Source: Marinobacter salsuginis (GTDB lineage: Bacteria > Pseudomonadota > Gammaproteobacteria > Pseudomonadales > Oleiphilaceae). Taken from it: DNA of 64,000 nt. Below the pieces are notes generated by a model, which saw nothing but the letters and a program-made list of their open reading frames with translations, was not told the origin of the DNA and did no database searches. A program made the position numbers and the translations under genes. This document shows, piece by piece, positions 50,634 to 60,744 of the stretch. The DNA is taken from positions 248,001 to 312,000 of the forward strand of contig NZ_BGZH01000002.1 in the NCBI RefSeq assembly GCF_009617755.1. The letters run 5' to 3'. Numbering within the stretch: the first letter of the stretch is position 1; each line of letters begins with the position of its first letter.

Positions 50634-51521
50634 TTATTCAGGCTTGTAAAGCCGCTGGATGCTGGAGAAATCCAGGCTGCCATTACCCTGCCCGGCGTGC
50701 AGCTGGAACAGGTTACGGGCCAGAGAGCCCATGGGAATAGAGGCCTGGTTCTTCACAGCGTTGTCGAAGGCCAAACCCAGATCCTTGGTCATCAGGTTCA
50801 CCAGGAAACCGCCTTCGTAGTTACGGGACGCGGGTACACCTTCCATCACTCCCGGCCAGGGGTTATAGACGTTCAACGCCCAGTTGCCACCGGAGCTCTG
50901 CTTCATGATTTCCGACAGCACCGCCGGATCCAGACCGTTCTTCACGCCGAGCGCCAACGCCTCGCTGGTGCCAGACATGAGAATGGCCAACAGCATGTTG
51001 TTGCAGATCTTGGCCACCTGGCCGGAACCGTGATCACCGGCGTGGAAAATGTTCTTGCCCATGGCATCGAGAATCGGCTTGGCCTTGTTGAAGGCCTCTT
51101 CCGAACCGCCACAAATGAACGTCAGGGTACCGGCCTTGGCACCGCCAACGCCGCCAGAGACTGGCGCATCGAGGAATGGAATGTCCTTGGCACGTGCCAC
51201 TTCGGCAACGCCCCGGGCTGTTTCCGGTGCGATGGTGGAAGAATCGATGACCAGGGTGCCGGCCGGCAGTTTTGCCAGCAGACCATCGTCCCCCAGGTAT
51301 ACCGCTTCCACATGCTGGCCGGCCGGCAGCATGGTGATGACGCACTCTGCGCCGTTGGCTGCTTCGTGGGCGGTGTCTGCCGTTTTCGCGCCCTCGGACA
51401 CCAGGGCGGCAACAGCGTCTTTGGACAGATCGAATACGGTGACCTCGTGGCCCGCTTTCACGAGGTTGCTGGCCATGGGGCCGCCCATATTACCGAGGCC
51501 GATGAAGGTAATTTTTGCCAT
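50634..51521 (-). CDS. mmsB: 3-hydroxyisobutyrate dehydrogenase
   Basis: A 295-residue NAD+ enzyme. The N-terminal Rossmann motif is ITFIGLGNMGGPMASNLVKAG, the substrate motif DAPVSGGVGGAKAGTLTFI, and the catalytic Lys region GSGQVAKICNNMLLA. It oxidises 3-hydroxyisobutyrate to methylmalonate semialdehyde in valine breakdown. It lies next to the hydrolase and MmsA genes of the same pathway. Confidence 0.93.
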   Translation of the reverse strand: MAKITFIGLGNMGGPMASNLVKAGHEVTVFDLSKDAVAALVSEGAKTADTAHEAANGAECVITMLPAGQHVEAVYLGDDGLLAKLPAGTLVIDSSTIAPETARGVAEVARAKDIPFLDAPVSGGVGGAKAGTLTFICGGSEEAFNKAKPILDAMGKNIFHAGDHGSGQVAKICNNMLLAILMSGTSEALALGVKNGLDPAVLSEIMKQSSGGNWALNVYNPWPGVMEGVPASRNYEGGFLVNLMTKDLGLAFDNAVKNQASIPMGSLARNLFQLHAGQGNGSLDFSSIQRLYKPE

Positions 51522-51548
51522 GCCTTTTCTCCTTGTTCTTGTAATAGA

Positions 51549-52619
51549 TCAGCTAAAAAAGTCGTCGATCCACGCACTATCCATTTCCGCAAGAGACGCA
51601 TAGCGCCAGCGGGGCTGCTGATCCTTGTCGATCAGAAGCGCGCGGATACCTTCGGCGAATTCGCCCTTGGTGAGGCACTTGGTGGAAAGTACCAGTTCCT
51701 TGTCGAGCACCTCTTTCAGGCTGTTGTGTTTGCAACCGTGCAGGTGCCGCCAGACCAGAGCCAGAGATGTGGGTGACGCACTCGCCAGGGAGCGGGTTGC
51801 TTTTGCCACCCATCCGTCGCCTCCGGACAGTTCTTTCAACTGGCTAACCGTTGCTTCCAGGGAGTCCGCATCGGTTACCCGGTTGATCTCATCGAAATGC
51901 GTACGAACCGGTGATTCCGGCATGGCGTCGGCACTCTCACGCTCGAATTGACGGAGCACGCTGCCAACCACGGCATGGGGATCGTCGCCCTGCCAGTCAC
52001 GCTTGCAGAGTTCAGCAACAACATCGGCCTTCAGATCATGCCGGATGAAGCGATCCGCCAGCCCCGTGAAAACTGCATCGGCACCGTTGAGACGGGCGCC
52101 GGTCAGCCCCAGAAACAGGCCTGTGCGGCCGGGGGTCCGGTTAAGGAACCAGCCGGCGGCGACATCGGGGTATAGGCCGATAGTGATCTCGGGCATGGCG
52201 AGTTTCGAGCCTTCGGTTACCACCCGGTGGGAAGCGCCCTCCATAATGCCCATGCCGCCACCCATCACGATGCCATGTCCCCAGCATACGATCGGTTTCT
52301 GGAAAGTATGGATCAGGTAATCCAGCTCATATTCCTCATTGAAGAACGCCTCGCCCTCGCTCGCACCCTGCGGCTCAGTCATGCTGCGATACAGCGCGAC
52401 GATGTCTCCACCGGCGCAGAACGCCTTGTCGCCTTCAGATTCCAACCAGACAGCCTGGATTGCAGGATCTTCCGCCCAGCGCTTCAGTTGCGGCGTCAGT
52501 AACCGGATCATCTCCAGAGACAGCGAGTTCAGCGCCTTCGGCGTATTCAATCGGGCCACGGCGATCAGCGTGCCGTCGCCCGTTTTCCATTCTTCAAAGA
52601 CAATGGGTTGATCACTCAT
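51549..52619 (-). CDS. 3-hydroxyisobutyryl-CoA hydrolase
   Basis: A 356-residue crotonase-fold hydrolase. CAGGDIVALY and GHGIVMGGGMGIMEGASHRV form the oxyanion hole, and AMPEITIGLYPDVAAGWFLNR is the HIBCH signature with the catalytic Glu/Asp pair. Its length (about 356) fits HIBCH rather than simple enoyl-CoA hydratases. It releases 3-hydroxyisobutyrate from its CoA ester in valine breakdown. Confidence 0.9.
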   Translation of the reverse strand: MSDQPIVFEEWKTGDGTLIAVARLNTPKALNSLSLEMIRLLTPQLKRWAEDPAIQAVWLESEGDKAFCAGGDIVALYRSMTEPQGASEGEAFFNEEYELDYLIHTFQKPIVCWGHGIVMGGGMGIMEGASHRVVTEGSKLAMPEITIGLYPDVAAGWFLNRTPGRTGLFLGLTGARLNGADAVFTGLADRFIRHDLKADVVAELCKRDWQGDDPHAVVGSVLRQFERESADAMPESPVRTHFDEINRVTDADSLEATVSQLKELSGGDGWVAKATRSLASASPTSLALVWRHLHGCKHNSLKEVLDKELVLSTKCLTKGEFAEGIRALLIDKDQQPRWRYASLAEMDSAWIDDFFS

Positions 52620-52653
52620 AACAGGTCCTTGAGCCAGCCTTTTCCAGCCGGCT

Positions 52654-53433
52654 TCAGCGGTTTTTCCATTCCGGTTTGCGCTTGTCGAGAAATGCGTTTA
52701 CGCCTTCTTTCTGGTCTTCGGTGGAGAACAGCTCGACAAACAGTTCCCGCTCCATGCGCCAGCCGTCGTCGTGGCTGCGGCCATCACGGGCGCTCATTAC
52801 CAGGGTCTTGCACCGGGCGGTAGACGACGGGCTCTGCTGGCACGCCATTTCCGCCAGCTCCAGCGCCTTATCAAGGCTCTGTCCGCTCGGCACCACTTCC
52901 TCAACCAGGCCGATCCGCAGTGCGGTATCAGCTTTTACCCGCTCACCGCACAGAATCATCCGCTTGGCCCAGCCCTCACCTACCAACCAGGGCAGGTTCT
53001 GGGTACCACCGGCGCAGGGTAGCAAGCCAACGCCGGCCTCGGGCAGCGCCATCTGGGCGTGCTCTTCGGCAATGCGGATGTCGCAAGCCATGGCGCATTC
53101 CAGGCCACCACCCATGGCATAGCCATTCACGGCGGCGATGGAGACACCCCGGAAACGACCAAGCGTGGAAAAGGCCTCGCCAAACAGTTGGGCCATCTCA
53201 TTGGCCCGTGCCTTGTCGCCATCGGCGAAGGTTTTCAGATCGGCGCCGGCGGAATAGAACTTCTCGCCTTGCCCGGTCATCACCAGGGCAAAGATGTCCC
53301 GGTCTTCGTTCAGTTCATTGACGATTTTCGTCAGGGCAATCAGGGAATCCTTTGTCCAGGTGTTAGCCGGTGGATTATTGATAGTCAGTACCGCGATGTG
53401 TCCGCGTTTTTCGAGCTGAATCAGGTCACTCAT
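52654..53433 (-). CDS. enoyl-CoA hydratase (valine pathway)
   Basis: A 259-residue crotonase-fold hydratase. GEKFYSAGADLKTFAD and NGYAMGGGLECAMACDIR shape the oxyanion hole, followed by ALPEAGVGLLPCAGGTQNLP with a catalytic Glu. In this context it most likely hydrates methacrylyl-CoA. Confidence 0.9.
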   Translation of the reverse strand: MSDLIQLEKRGHIAVLTINNPPANTWTKDSLIALTKIVNELNEDRDIFALVMTGQGEKFYSAGADLKTFADGDKARANEMAQLFGEAFSTLGRFRGVSIAAVNGYAMGGGLECAMACDIRIAEEHAQMALPEAGVGLLPCAGGTQNLPWLVGEGWAKRMILCGERVKADTALRIGLVEEVVPSGQSLDKALELAEMACQQSPSSTARCKTLVMSARDGRSHDDGWRMERELFVELFSTEDQKEGVNAFLDKRKPEWKNR

Positions 53434-53452
53434 TTCTTATTCCTCATCCTGA

Positions 53453-53489
53453 AAATGGGGCCAGACGAAATCGTCATCTGGCCCCATTT
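53453..53489 (-). terminator. terminator between the acyl-CoA dehydrogenase and hydratase genes
   Basis: AAATGGGGCCAGA (53453-53465) and TCTGGCCCCATTT (53477-53489) make a 13-pair stem. On the minus strand a TTTTC tract follows. It would end or reduce the acyl-CoA dehydrogenase transcript before the hydratase gene. Confidence 0.85.
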
Positions 53490-53495
53490 CTATGC

Positions 53496-54662
53496 TTATT
53501 GAATTGCCTCAGCCACGCCGTCATCGAGTAGGCGACGGGCAACAATCAGACGCATGATTTCGTTGGTGCCTTCCAGAATCTGGTGCACGCGCAGGTCGCG
53601 CAGGTAACGCTCAAGCGGATATTCGCGAATGTAGCCATAGCCGCCGTGAAGCTGCAGCGCTTCGTTGACCACCTCGAAACAGGCATCGGTGGCGAAACGC
53701 TTGGCCATGGCACAGTGCAGTGTCGCTTCCGGATCGGCGTTGTCGAGCTTGAACGCGCCAAGGCGAACCATCTGCCGCGCGGCAACCAGATTGGTGGCCA
53801 TGTCGGCCAGCTTGAACTGCAAGGCCTGAAAAGCAGCCAGCGGTTTGCCGAACTGTTCGCGCTCATGCATGTAGTTTCGGGCGCGGAGAAGAGCCGCCTG
53901 ACCACCGCCTAGGGAGCAGGTAGCAATGTTCAGCCGGCCGCCATCGAGGCCTTTCATGGCGATGGCAAACCCATCACCTTCGTCACCCACCCGGTTGCTG
54001 GCCGGAATGCGGACATTCTCGAGGCTGATCATCCGGGTCGGTTGACTGTGCCAGCCCATTTTCTCTTCGTTCTTGCCGTAGGAAACGCCATCGGCATCTG
54101 CAGGAATCACGAAGGTGGAAATGCCTTTATAACCGGAATCCGGCGCTCCGGTCCGGGCCATCAGCACCAGAATATCGGTGGCACCGGCGCCGGAAATAAA
54201 TACCTTGCTGCCGGTGATCACATAGCTGTCGCCATCCCGCACGGCCTTGGTGCGAAGGCTGGCCGCGTCTGAACCGGCACCCGGCTCGGTCAGGCAGTAG
54301 GAGGCGAGCCATTCGCCACTGGCCAGCTTAGGCACGATTTCCTGCTTGAGATCATCAGACGCAAAGCTGGCGACCATCCAGGTAGCCATATTGTGGATGG
54401 TGATAAACGCAGCGGTTGAAGGACACGCAGCGGCGAGTTCCTCCACGATAACCGACGTATCCAGACGGGAAAGGCCCATGCCGCCGAGTGCTTCGGGCGT
54501 GTACATACCCATGAAACCCATCTCTCCGGCTTCCTTCATCACATCGACCGGAAAGATATGCTCGTCATCCCACTTCGCCGCATGGGGTGCCATGGATTTT
54601 TCAGCGAACGCCCGAGCCGCTTCGCGAAACGCCAGCTGATCTTCGGTGAGGTTAAAGTCCAT
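53496..54662 (-). CDS. acyl-CoA dehydrogenase (isobutyryl-CoA type)
   Basis: A 388-residue FAD enzyme. YCLTEPGAGSDAASLRTKA is the first family signature, the late QLHGGYGYIREYPLERYLRD the second, and GTNEIMRLIVAR closes the protein. From its place among valine genes it probably oxidises isobutyryl-CoA to methacrylyl-CoA; specificity is not proven by sequence. Confidence 0.9.
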   Translation of the reverse strand: MDFNLTEDQLAFREAARAFAEKSMAPHAAKWDDEHIFPVDVMKEAGEMGFMGMYTPEALGGMGLSRLDTSVIVEELAAACPSTAAFITIHNMATWMVASFASDDLKQEIVPKLASGEWLASYCLTEPGAGSDAASLRTKAVRDGDSYVITGSKVFISGAGATDILVLMARTGAPDSGYKGISTFVIPADADGVSYGKNEEKMGWHSQPTRMISLENVRIPASNRVGDEGDGFAIAMKGLDGGRLNIATCSLGGGQAALLRARNYMHEREQFGKPLAAFQALQFKLADMATNLVAARQMVRLGAFKLDNADPEATLHCAMAKRFATDACFEVVNEALQLHGGYGYIREYPLERYLRDLRVHQILEGTNEIMRLIVARRLLDDGVAEAIQ

Positions 54663-54710
54663 CGTTACGCTCCAGATAGAGAAGGCTTGGCATTGGGCAG
54701 GGAAAACAAG

Positions 54711-54733
54711 GGGCCGGAAACAGGTTCCGGCCC
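54711..54733 (-). terminator. terminator after mmsA
   Basis: GGGCCGGAA (54711-54719), loop ACAGG, TTCCGGCCC (54725-54733). On the minus strand it is followed by CCTTGTTTTCC. It separates mmsA from the acyl-CoA dehydrogenase gene, so these may be transcribed separately or with partial readthrough. Confidence 0.75.
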
Positions 54734-54755
54734 AAATACCCCACCTTCAACGCAA

Positions 54756-56249
54756 TTAACGCAACTGGATAGAGAAGTTAGCTTCGGTGCTGGTTGCTTC
54801 ACTGGAGAACCAGCGGGAGGTAACCGTCTTGGTCTCAGTGTAGAAGCGAACCGCCTGCTTGCCGTAGGCATGCTGGTCACCGTAGAAGGAACCTTTCCAG
54901 CCGGTGAACGAGAAGAACGGCAGGGGCACCGGAATGGGGATATTCACGCCCACCTGTCCTACATCGATTTCATGCTGGAAGCGACGTGCGGCACCGCCGG
55001 AGCTGGTAAAGATGGACACACCGTTGCCGTACGGGCTCTTGTTGACCAGTTCGATGGCATCACCGAGGGTGTCGGTTTCGACGCAGGACAGCACGGGGCC
55101 GAAGATCTCTTCGTTGTAGATGTCCATGTCGGTGGTTACACCGGAGAACAGCGTCGGACCAACCCAGTTGCCGTCCGGCAAACCATCTACTGTGCAACCA
55201 CGGCCGTCCAGCAGGAGCTTGGCGCCCTGGGCTTCGCCAGTCGCAATAAGAGATTCAATGCGGTCCTTCGCCTTGGCGGAGATGATCGGGCCATAGCTGG
55301 CACCGGAGTCGTTCCACGCGCCGGGACGCACTTTAGCCATGGCTTCTTTCAGCTCGGGGATCCACTGCTGGGCTTCGCCCACGAAAACGGCGACGGAAAT
55401 TGCCATGCAGCGCTGGCCGGCAGCACCTACTGAAGCACCAACCAGGGCATTGATCACCTGCTGCTTGTCAGCGTCCGGCAGGATCACCATATGGTTCTTG
55501 GCGCCGGCAAAGCTCTGTACACGCTTCATGTTGCGGGTGCCGGTTTCGTAAATGTAACGGCCGACTGGCACAGAACCTACAAAAGAGACGGCCTTGATGG
55601 CGGGATCAGTCAGCAGTACGTCAACCTGCTCCTTGCCACCGTGAACCACCTGCAAAACGCCCTTGGGCGCACCGGCTTCTTCAAACAGCTCTGCCAGGCG
55701 CATAGGCGTCAGCGGATCCTGTTCGGACGGTTTCAGGATAAAGGTGTTGCCGCAGGCAATGGCCATCGGGAACATCCACAGCGGAATCATGGCCGGGAAG
55801 TTGAACGGGGTGATACCCGCGCAGACGCCCAGCGGCTGGATCCAGGAATGGGTATCCACCTCGCGAGCCACGTTTTCAACGGTTTCGCCCATCATCATGG
55901 AAGCGACGTTGGCAGCGTGCTCGACCACTTCAATGCCGCGCCAGACATCACCTTTGGCGTCATCAAAGGTCTTGCCGGTTTCCTGTGCCAGGATTTCGGC
56001 GATCTCATCATGATGCTCTTTCAGCAGAGCCTGGTAACGGAGCATAACCCGGGCGCGCTCAGAGACAGGCACTTCCTTCCAGGTCTTGAACATTTCGCCG
56101 GCGCTTTCGATGGCCTTGCGCATTTCCGCATCGGTGGTGCAAGGCGCCTTGGCAATCACTTCGTTGGTGGCGGGGTTGGTAACGTCGATCCATTCACTGG
56201 TTTGGCTATCGACGAACTCACCTGCGAGATACAGCGGTACATTTTTCAT
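54756..56249 (-). CDS. mmsA: methylmalonate-semialdehyde dehydrogenase (CoA-acylating)
   Basis: A 497-residue aldehyde dehydrogenase of the MmsA type: [38 protein letters not shown], and catalytic Cys in [17 protein letters not shown]. The TAA end [17 protein letters not shown]...[15 protein letters not shown] is diagnostic. It converts methylmalonate semialdehyde to propionyl-CoA. I take [12 protein letters not shown] (56249) as the start. It is divergent from an AraC gene. Confidence 0.95.
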   Translation of the reverse strand: MKNVPLYLAGEFVDSQTSEWIDVTNPATNEVIAKAPCTTDAEMRKAIESAGEMFKTWKEVPVSERARVMLRYQALLKEHHDEIAEILAQETGKTFDDAKGDVWRGIEVVEHAANVASMMMGETVENVAREVDTHSWIQPLGVCAGITPFNFPAMIPLWMFPMAIACGNTFILKPSEQDPLTPMRLAELFEEAGAPKGVLQVVHGGKEQVDVLLTDPAIKAVSFVGSVPVGRYIYETGTRNMKRVQSFAGAKNHMVILPDADKQQVINALVGASVGAAGQRCMAISVAVFVGEAQQWIPELKEAMAKVRPGAWNDSGASYGPIISAKAKDRIESLIATGEAQGAKLLLDGRGCTVDGLPDGNWVGPTLFSGVTTDMDIYNEEIFGPVLSCVETDTLGDAIELVNKSPYGNGVSIFTSSGGAARRFQHEIDVGQVGVNIPIPVPLPFFSFTGWKGSFYGDQHAYGKQAVRFYTETKTVTSRWFSSEATSTEANFSIQLR

Positions 56250-56410
56250 GTTGATGTCCCTGTTTGTTGTTGTGCGGGAAGCCGGCCAGAACCAAAGGGT
56301 TGCGGCCACGTTTAACCAAAGGCTAGCACGGGATCGACCAAGGGGCGATTGACTAAATTTCGCCCGTAATGGACTATCTTTCGATTAAGCCTAAAAACAA
56401 AAGACCTGAA

Positions 56411-57286
56411 ATGACCCAAACCTCACAGTGGCCGGTGCCCAAAGACAGCATTCGCTACGTCGTGCCTGAACCAATCATCCGACTGCTGGCGAGCCATCCG
56501 CTCACCCGGGATCTTTACCCGCTGGCGTTCGGCCACTATCGGCGCGCCGTAGGCCATCACATGCACCGGGAGCACCATCACGACAATCTTTTGATCTACT
56601 GTACCGAGGGCCGGGCGTTCCTGAACGTCGGCGGTGAGCCCTACACGGTGGAGGCTGGCGACCTGCTGCTTTTGCCGGCCGGCGCCAACCACCGCTATAC
56701 CGCCGATCCGGACAATCCATGGACCATTCACTGGGTGCACTACACCGGACCATTGGCTGAGGATTTCCGACACTATATGGGTTTTGACGGCCCGACCCGC
56801 ATTCGCCACATGGGCCGCCAACCCCGGCTTCTGGTTGACTTCAATGGTCTGCTGTCGGTGCGGCAGACCGGTTTCCGGGTCCGCGGCCTTATCCACGCGG
56901 CCAACCGGCTACGGCAACTGTTAGCGGCGGTTCCGATCAACGCCGACGAGACCGGGCATGAACGGCAGGCCGAGCTGGAAACCATCCACAACTATATGCG
57001 GGAGCACCTGGATGAGCGTATCAGCCTGGAGCAATTGGCTGACCTTGCCGGCCTGTCCCCCGCCCATTTCGCCACCCGCTATCGGGAGCAGACCGGAACC
57101 TCCCCGATCCAGCACTTCCTGCACCTCAAGGTAGAGCGGGCGTGCCAGATGCTGGATAACAGCAGCCTGAGTTTTGCCGACATCAGCCGACGGCTGGGCT
57201 ACGACGACGCCTACTATTTTTCGCGGCTTTTCAAAAAGGTAATGGGCCAGTCGCCCCGGGACTACCGGCATACTGCGCGGCACTGA
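56411..57286 (+). CDS. mmsR: AraC-family regulator of the valine cluster (MmsR-like)
   Basis: A 291-residue regulator with an N-terminal cupin-like ligand domain (HHDNLLIYCTEGRAFLNVGG, LLLLPAGANHRY) and a C-terminal AraC DNA-binding pair (SLEQLADLAGLSPAHFATRY, SFADISRRLGYDDAYYFSRL). It is divergent from mmsA, as in Pseudomonas mmsR-mmsAB, and probably activates that operon in response to a valine metabolite. An in-frame ATG at 56369 is possible; MTQTSQ was preferred since the domain begins soon after. Confidence 0.88.
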   Translation: MTQTSQWPVPKDSIRYVVPEPIIRLLASHPLTRDLYPLAFGHYRRAVGHHMHREHHHDNLLIYCTEGRAFLNVGGEPYTVEAGDLLLLPAGANHRYTADPDNPWTIHWVHYTGPLAEDFRHYMGFDGPTRIRHMGRQPRLLVDFNGLLSVRQTGFRVRGLIHAANRLRQLLAAVPINADETGHERQAELETIHNYMREHLDERISLEQLADLAGLSPAHFATRYREQTGTSPIQHFLHLKVERACQMLDNSSLSFADISRRLGYDDAYYFSRLFKKVMGQSPRDYRHTARH

Positions 57287-57389
57287 ACGGTCAGTCCGGG
57301 CCAGATTGAAACCTGCCGCTTTCTACGACTTTTGTTGTAGGAGCCAAGGGTTTAGGCTTGGTGTATCGAACGACAAAAAGAGTGAGCTG

Positions 57390-57818
57390 ATGGCCATGTA
57401 CACCATAGAAATTGATGAAACCTTCGATGTACCGCGACGAAGGGTCTTTGCCCTGTTCGCCGACCACCACCGTTTTGGAAAACTGCTGGGTGCGCCCGTA
57501 AAACGCATCAAGGACAGCGACCAGGCCGATCCCAATGGCATTGGTTCCGTCCGTAAGATCGGCATCGGGCCGGTGGGGCTGGAAGAAACCGTGACCAACT
57601 TCGAGCCGGATTCACTGATCGAGTACACCATCACCAGCATGAGTCCGATCCGCAATCACCTTGGCCGTATCCGGTTCGAGGACACGCCTGAAGGTCATAC
57701 CCGGGTGAACTACACCATCACCTTTGAAGACATCGTGCCGTTTACCGGCAAGGTGGTCAGCAGCGCCCTGGAACAGGGCATTCGCCGCGGGATCAAACGG
57801 GTGCCCCGGCTGGCCTGA
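57390..57818 (+). CDS. SRPBCC-family protein
   Basis: A 142-residue protein with the START/polyketide-cyclase-like layout: YTIEIDETFDVPRRRVFALF at the start, GIGSVRKIGIGPVGLEETV, HTRVNYTITFEDIVPFTGKV, and a C-terminal long helix. It binds an unknown hydrophobic ligand. The start MAMYTIEID (57390) is chosen since the upstream extension has no matching pattern. It is followed by an ODP-like gene after about 150 bases. Confidence 0.75.
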   Translation: MAMYTIEIDETFDVPRRRVFALFADHHRFGKLLGAPVKRIKDSDQADPNGIGSVRKIGIGPVGLEETVTNFEPDSLIEYTITSMSPIRNHLGRIRFEDTPEGHTRVNYTITFEDIVPFTGKVVSSALEQGIRRGIKRVPRLA

Positions 57819-57965
57819 TGGTCGGCAACAACAAATCGTTACTTGAGGAATATCAGAGAATTGACCTGAGGCAATAGTTGGCTTTTGTCAATTTTGTAAT
57901 CTCCGCGCAGCTTGCAATATCCGGCCATTCCGGCCGGACCACACTGTATTCAGCGGGAGACCGAA

Positions 57966-58766
57966 ATGGCAGCCGAGCCGATTGTCCTGTTCGATAATGG
58001 ACACCACAAATGCCTGATGTTCGATTCCCTGGTGACCGGCGAGGGCGTCCAGTCCAACCAGTTCCTGATTGTCGACGGAAAACACGAAGCGCTCATCGAT
58101 CCGGGCGGTGACCTTACCTACACTCCCCTGTCGGTGGCCGCGTCTCGCTATATGAACATTCGCGATATGGACTACGTGTTCGCTTCTCACCAGGACCCGG
58201 ACATCATTGGCGCCATCGACCGCTGGATTGTTCATACCCGCGCGAAAATCGTCACCTCGAAACTCTGGGCGCGGTTCCTTCCGCACCTGGTTTCCAGCTA
58301 CGTGACCAATCAGCTCAGCGGCAGCGTGTACGACCGCATCGTCAGCATTCCGGATGCCGGTGCCAATGTGAAGTTTGGCGAGTCCTATTTGCAGTGCCTG
58401 CCAGCCCACTTCATGCATTCGGTAGGCAATCTTCAGTTTTACGATCCGGTCTCCAGGATCCTCTTCTCCGGCGACCTGGGAGCTTCGCTGGGCGGTGAGG
58501 ACGATCATCTGCCAGTGAAAGACTTCGACAAGCACATACCAAGCATGATTGGCTTCCATCGGCGCTACATCGCCTCCCAGAAAGTCTGCAGACTGTGGGC
58601 CAACATGGTCCGCGACATGGACGTTTCGATGATCGTGCCCCAGCATGGAAAACGCTTTGAAGGGCCAGTAATGGTTGATCGCTTCCTGAACTGGGTCAGC
58701 GACATCGAGTGCGGTATCGACCTGATGACACAGGATAACTATCGCCGACCGGTTGATTACGTCTAG
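57966..58766 (+). CDS. ODP-type metallo-beta-lactamase-fold protein
   Basis: A 266-residue protein with the MBL fold in the oxygen-binding di-iron protein (ODP) branch. SHQDPDIIGAI replaces the usual HxHxDH. PAHFMHSVGNLQFYDP, SGDLGASL and PQHGKRFEGP give the other metal ligands. Members bind O2 at a di-iron site without a flavodoxin domain, and some act as oxygen sensors. It may work with the nearby SRPBCC protein; not shown. GGGAG precedes the ATG at 57966. Confidence 0.82.
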   Translation: MAAEPIVLFDNGHHKCLMFDSLVTGEGVQSNQFLIVDGKHEALIDPGGDLTYTPLSVAASRYMNIRDMDYVFASHQDPDIIGAIDRWIVHTRAKIVTSKLWARFLPHLVSSYVTNQLSGSVYDRIVSIPDAGANVKFGESYLQCLPAHFMHSVGNLQFYDPVSRILFSGDLGASLGGEDDHLPVKDFDKHIPSMIGFHRRYIASQKVCRLWANMVRDMDVSMIVPQHGKRFEGPVMVDRFLNWVSDIECGIDLMTQDNYRRPVDYV

Positions 58767-58853
58767 GCCAGAACGGTTGCCAAATAAGCCTGTCCCAAAC
58801 CGGCAATGTTGAGTAAAATCCGGCCTTTTCCAGAGAACCAAGAGGCAGCGCAG

Positions 58854-59579
58854 ATGGGCAGAGCCTACCAGAACCGCAAAGAATCCATGGCCAAGACGGC
58901 TGCGGCAAAAACCAAGGTCTACAGCAAGTACGGCCGCGAGATTTACATGAGCGCCAAGTCCGGAGGCCCCGACCCCCAGGCCAACCTGTCCCTGCGCGGG
59001 TTGATCGAGCGGGCCAAGAAAGACCAGGTGCCCTCCCACGTGATCGAGAAAGCCATCGACAAAGCCAAGGGTGGCGCTGGCGAGGACTATTCCCCCGCTC
59101 GCTACGAAGGCTATGGACCGGGCAACTGCATGGTAATTGTCGACTGCCTGACCGATAACCCGAACCGCACCTTTGGCGATGTGCGTCTGGCCTTCACCAA
59201 AACCAAGTGCAAGATCGGAACGCCCGGTGCGGTGTCTCACATGTTCGACCACAGCGCTATCTTTGCGTTCAAGGGCGAGGATGAAGAGGCCGTTCTCGAA
59301 GCGCTGATGGAAGCGGATGTGGATGTCACCGACATCGAAAATGAAGACGGTCTGATCACCGTGTTCACGCCGAACACCGAATACGCTAAAGCCCGTCAGG
59401 CGCTGGTGGACGCCATTGAAGACATCGATTTTGAGGTGGATGAAATCCAGTTCCTGCCCAAAACCACCACGGTGGTGGAAGGTGATGATATCCCCCTGTT
59501 CGAGAAATTCCTGGACATGTTGAACGAGCTGGACGACGTACAGAACGTGTTCCACAATGCCGAGCTGCCAGACCAGTAA
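58854..59579 (+). CDS. YebC/PmpR-family regulator (YeeN type)
   Basis: A 241-residue member of the YebC family starting [20 protein letters not shown]. The conserved [22 protein letters not shown] N-terminal region, [34 protein letters not shown] and the C-terminal domain are intact. The YeeN-like start (MGRAYQNR rather than MAGHSKW) marks the second paralogue class. YebC proteins bind DNA, and some help ribosomes pass proline-rich stretches. Confidence 0.9.
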   Translation: MGRAYQNRKESMAKTAAAKTKVYSKYGREIYMSAKSGGPDPQANLSLRGLIERAKKDQVPSHVIEKAIDKAKGGAGEDYSPARYEGYGPGNCMVIVDCLTDNPNRTFGDVRLAFTKTKCKIGTPGAVSHMFDHSAIFAFKGEDEEAVLEALMEADVDVTDIENEDGLITVFTPNTEYAKARQALVDAIEDIDFEVDEIQFLPKTTTVVEGDDIPLFEKFLDMLNELDDVQNVFHNAELPDQ

Positions 59580-59615
59580 ACAGCCCGGCCTCCGGCCATG
59601 CAGGAAGATAACACC

Positions 59616-60362
59616 ATGCAGAAGAACGCTCCCGCAATCCGCAAAGCGCGAGTGGTGGTCCTGAAAACAGGAACCACCTACCCGGACCTTCGGGCAGAGT
59701 TTGGCGATTTTGACGAATGGTTCCTGCGGGGGCTTTCAGAGGAGCTGGAGATCACTGTAGCCAACGCCGAAGCCGGCGAACTGCCGGGCAACCCGGAGGA
59801 CTGGGACGGCATTGTGGTGACAGGCTCGCCTGCCATGGTCAGCGACCGGGCCGAATGGAGCGAGAATGCGGGACGCTGGCTCGCAAAGGCTGTGAAAAGT
59901 GAAGTTCCGGTACTGGGTGTCTGCTACGGCCACCAGTTACTGGCCCACGCGCTGGGAGGTGAAGCGGGTTACCATCCGAATGGCCGGGAAACCGGCACCC
60001 ACGAGATTGAACTTCTCCCAGAAGCCGCCTCCGATGTCCTGTTCCGCGACCTCCCAAAGACATTCCCGGCACAACTGACGCATCGGCAATCCGTACTGCG
60101 CCTGCCTGAAGGCGCGGTGCTGCTGGGGCGTAACCGGTTCGAGCCGCACCAGGCCTTCAGAATTGGCCCCTGCGCCTGGGGCGTGCAGTTCCATCCGGAG
60201 TTCACGGACGCCATTATGAGTGCCTACCTGAAAGTACAGGCGCCGGATCTGATCCGGGAGGGGCTGGATGCGGAGGCCCTGATCGCCGGCGTAAAGCCAG
60301 CGCCAGACGCGTCCTCGCTACTGGCCCGTTTTAGCCGGTTTGTTCAGGACCGGATCCATTAA
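59616..60362 (+). CDS. class I glutamine amidotransferase-like protein
   Basis: A 248-residue GATase1-fold protein: VVVLKTGTTYPDLRAEFGD, GIVVTGSPAMVSDRAEW, nucleophile region PVLGVCYGHQLLAHALGG with Cys, and WGVQFHPEFT with the His-x-Glu. It has no attached synthetase domain; relatives are GMP-synthase-like amidotransferases and may act on glutamyl compounds. The start MQKNAP at 59616 has GGAAG upstream. It is convergent with the FHA gene. Confidence 0.87.
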   Translation: MQKNAPAIRKARVVVLKTGTTYPDLRAEFGDFDEWFLRGLSEELEITVANAEAGELPGNPEDWDGIVVTGSPAMVSDRAEWSENAGRWLAKAVKSEVPVLGVCYGHQLLAHALGGEAGYHPNGRETGTHEIELLPEAASDVLFRDLPKTFPAQLTHRQSVLRLPEGAVLLGRNRFEPHQAFRIGPCAWGVQFHPEFTDAIMSAYLKVQAPDLIREGLDAEALIAGVKPAPDASSLLARFSRFVQDRIH

Positions 60363-60383
60363 AACGGGCACCATCGGTTTCTG

Positions 60384-60734
60384 TCAGTCGAGGATGTAAG
60401 CGGTTTTTTCCAGCGCCTGCTCTTCTTCGTCGATAAAGCGAAACTCGTTCCAGCCAATGCGCACCATGTCGTTGCTGTTGAGGCGCTGCCGGTCAGCAAC
60501 CCGTAGCTCGTTCACGAAGGTGCCATTGGTGCTGTTGCTGTCGGTGATGTAGTAATCCACCGTTCCTTCAAGATAGGCGTTGGGCACCGCTTCTATCAGG
60601 GCGTGCTGACCGCTCACGGAAATCTCATCGATCTGGATATCGTTATCCGGACGCCGACCGATGCGGGTTTCCGGTTGCCCGAGTTCAAAGGTGGTAACAA
60701 CCACGTTATCCACCAGTTGCGAAAGCGAAGCCAT
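60384..60734 (-). CDS. FHA-domain protein
   Basis: A 116-residue single forkhead-associated domain: TRIGRRPDNDIQIDEISVSG with the phosphothreonine-binding Arg/Ser pattern, HALIEAVP and STNGTFVN. It should bind a phosphothreonine, probably one made by the adjacent kinase. The C-terminal EEEQALEKTAYILD is a possible phosphorylated tail. It ends the kinase/phosphatase/FHA operon. Confidence 0.9.
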   Translation of the reverse strand: MASLSQLVDNVVVTTFELGQPETRIGRRPDNDIQIDEISVSGQHALIEAVPNAYLEGTVDYYITDSNSTNGTFVNELRVADRQRLNSNDMVRIGWNEFRFIDEEEQALEKTAYILD

Positions 60735-60744
60735 GTCAGTTTCC

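Noticed and set aside
57888..59555. A 555-codon minus-strand open frame.
   Set aside because: It lies entirely across the ODP-like and YebC genes, which have clear family motifs and ribosome sites; its protein shows no domain pattern.
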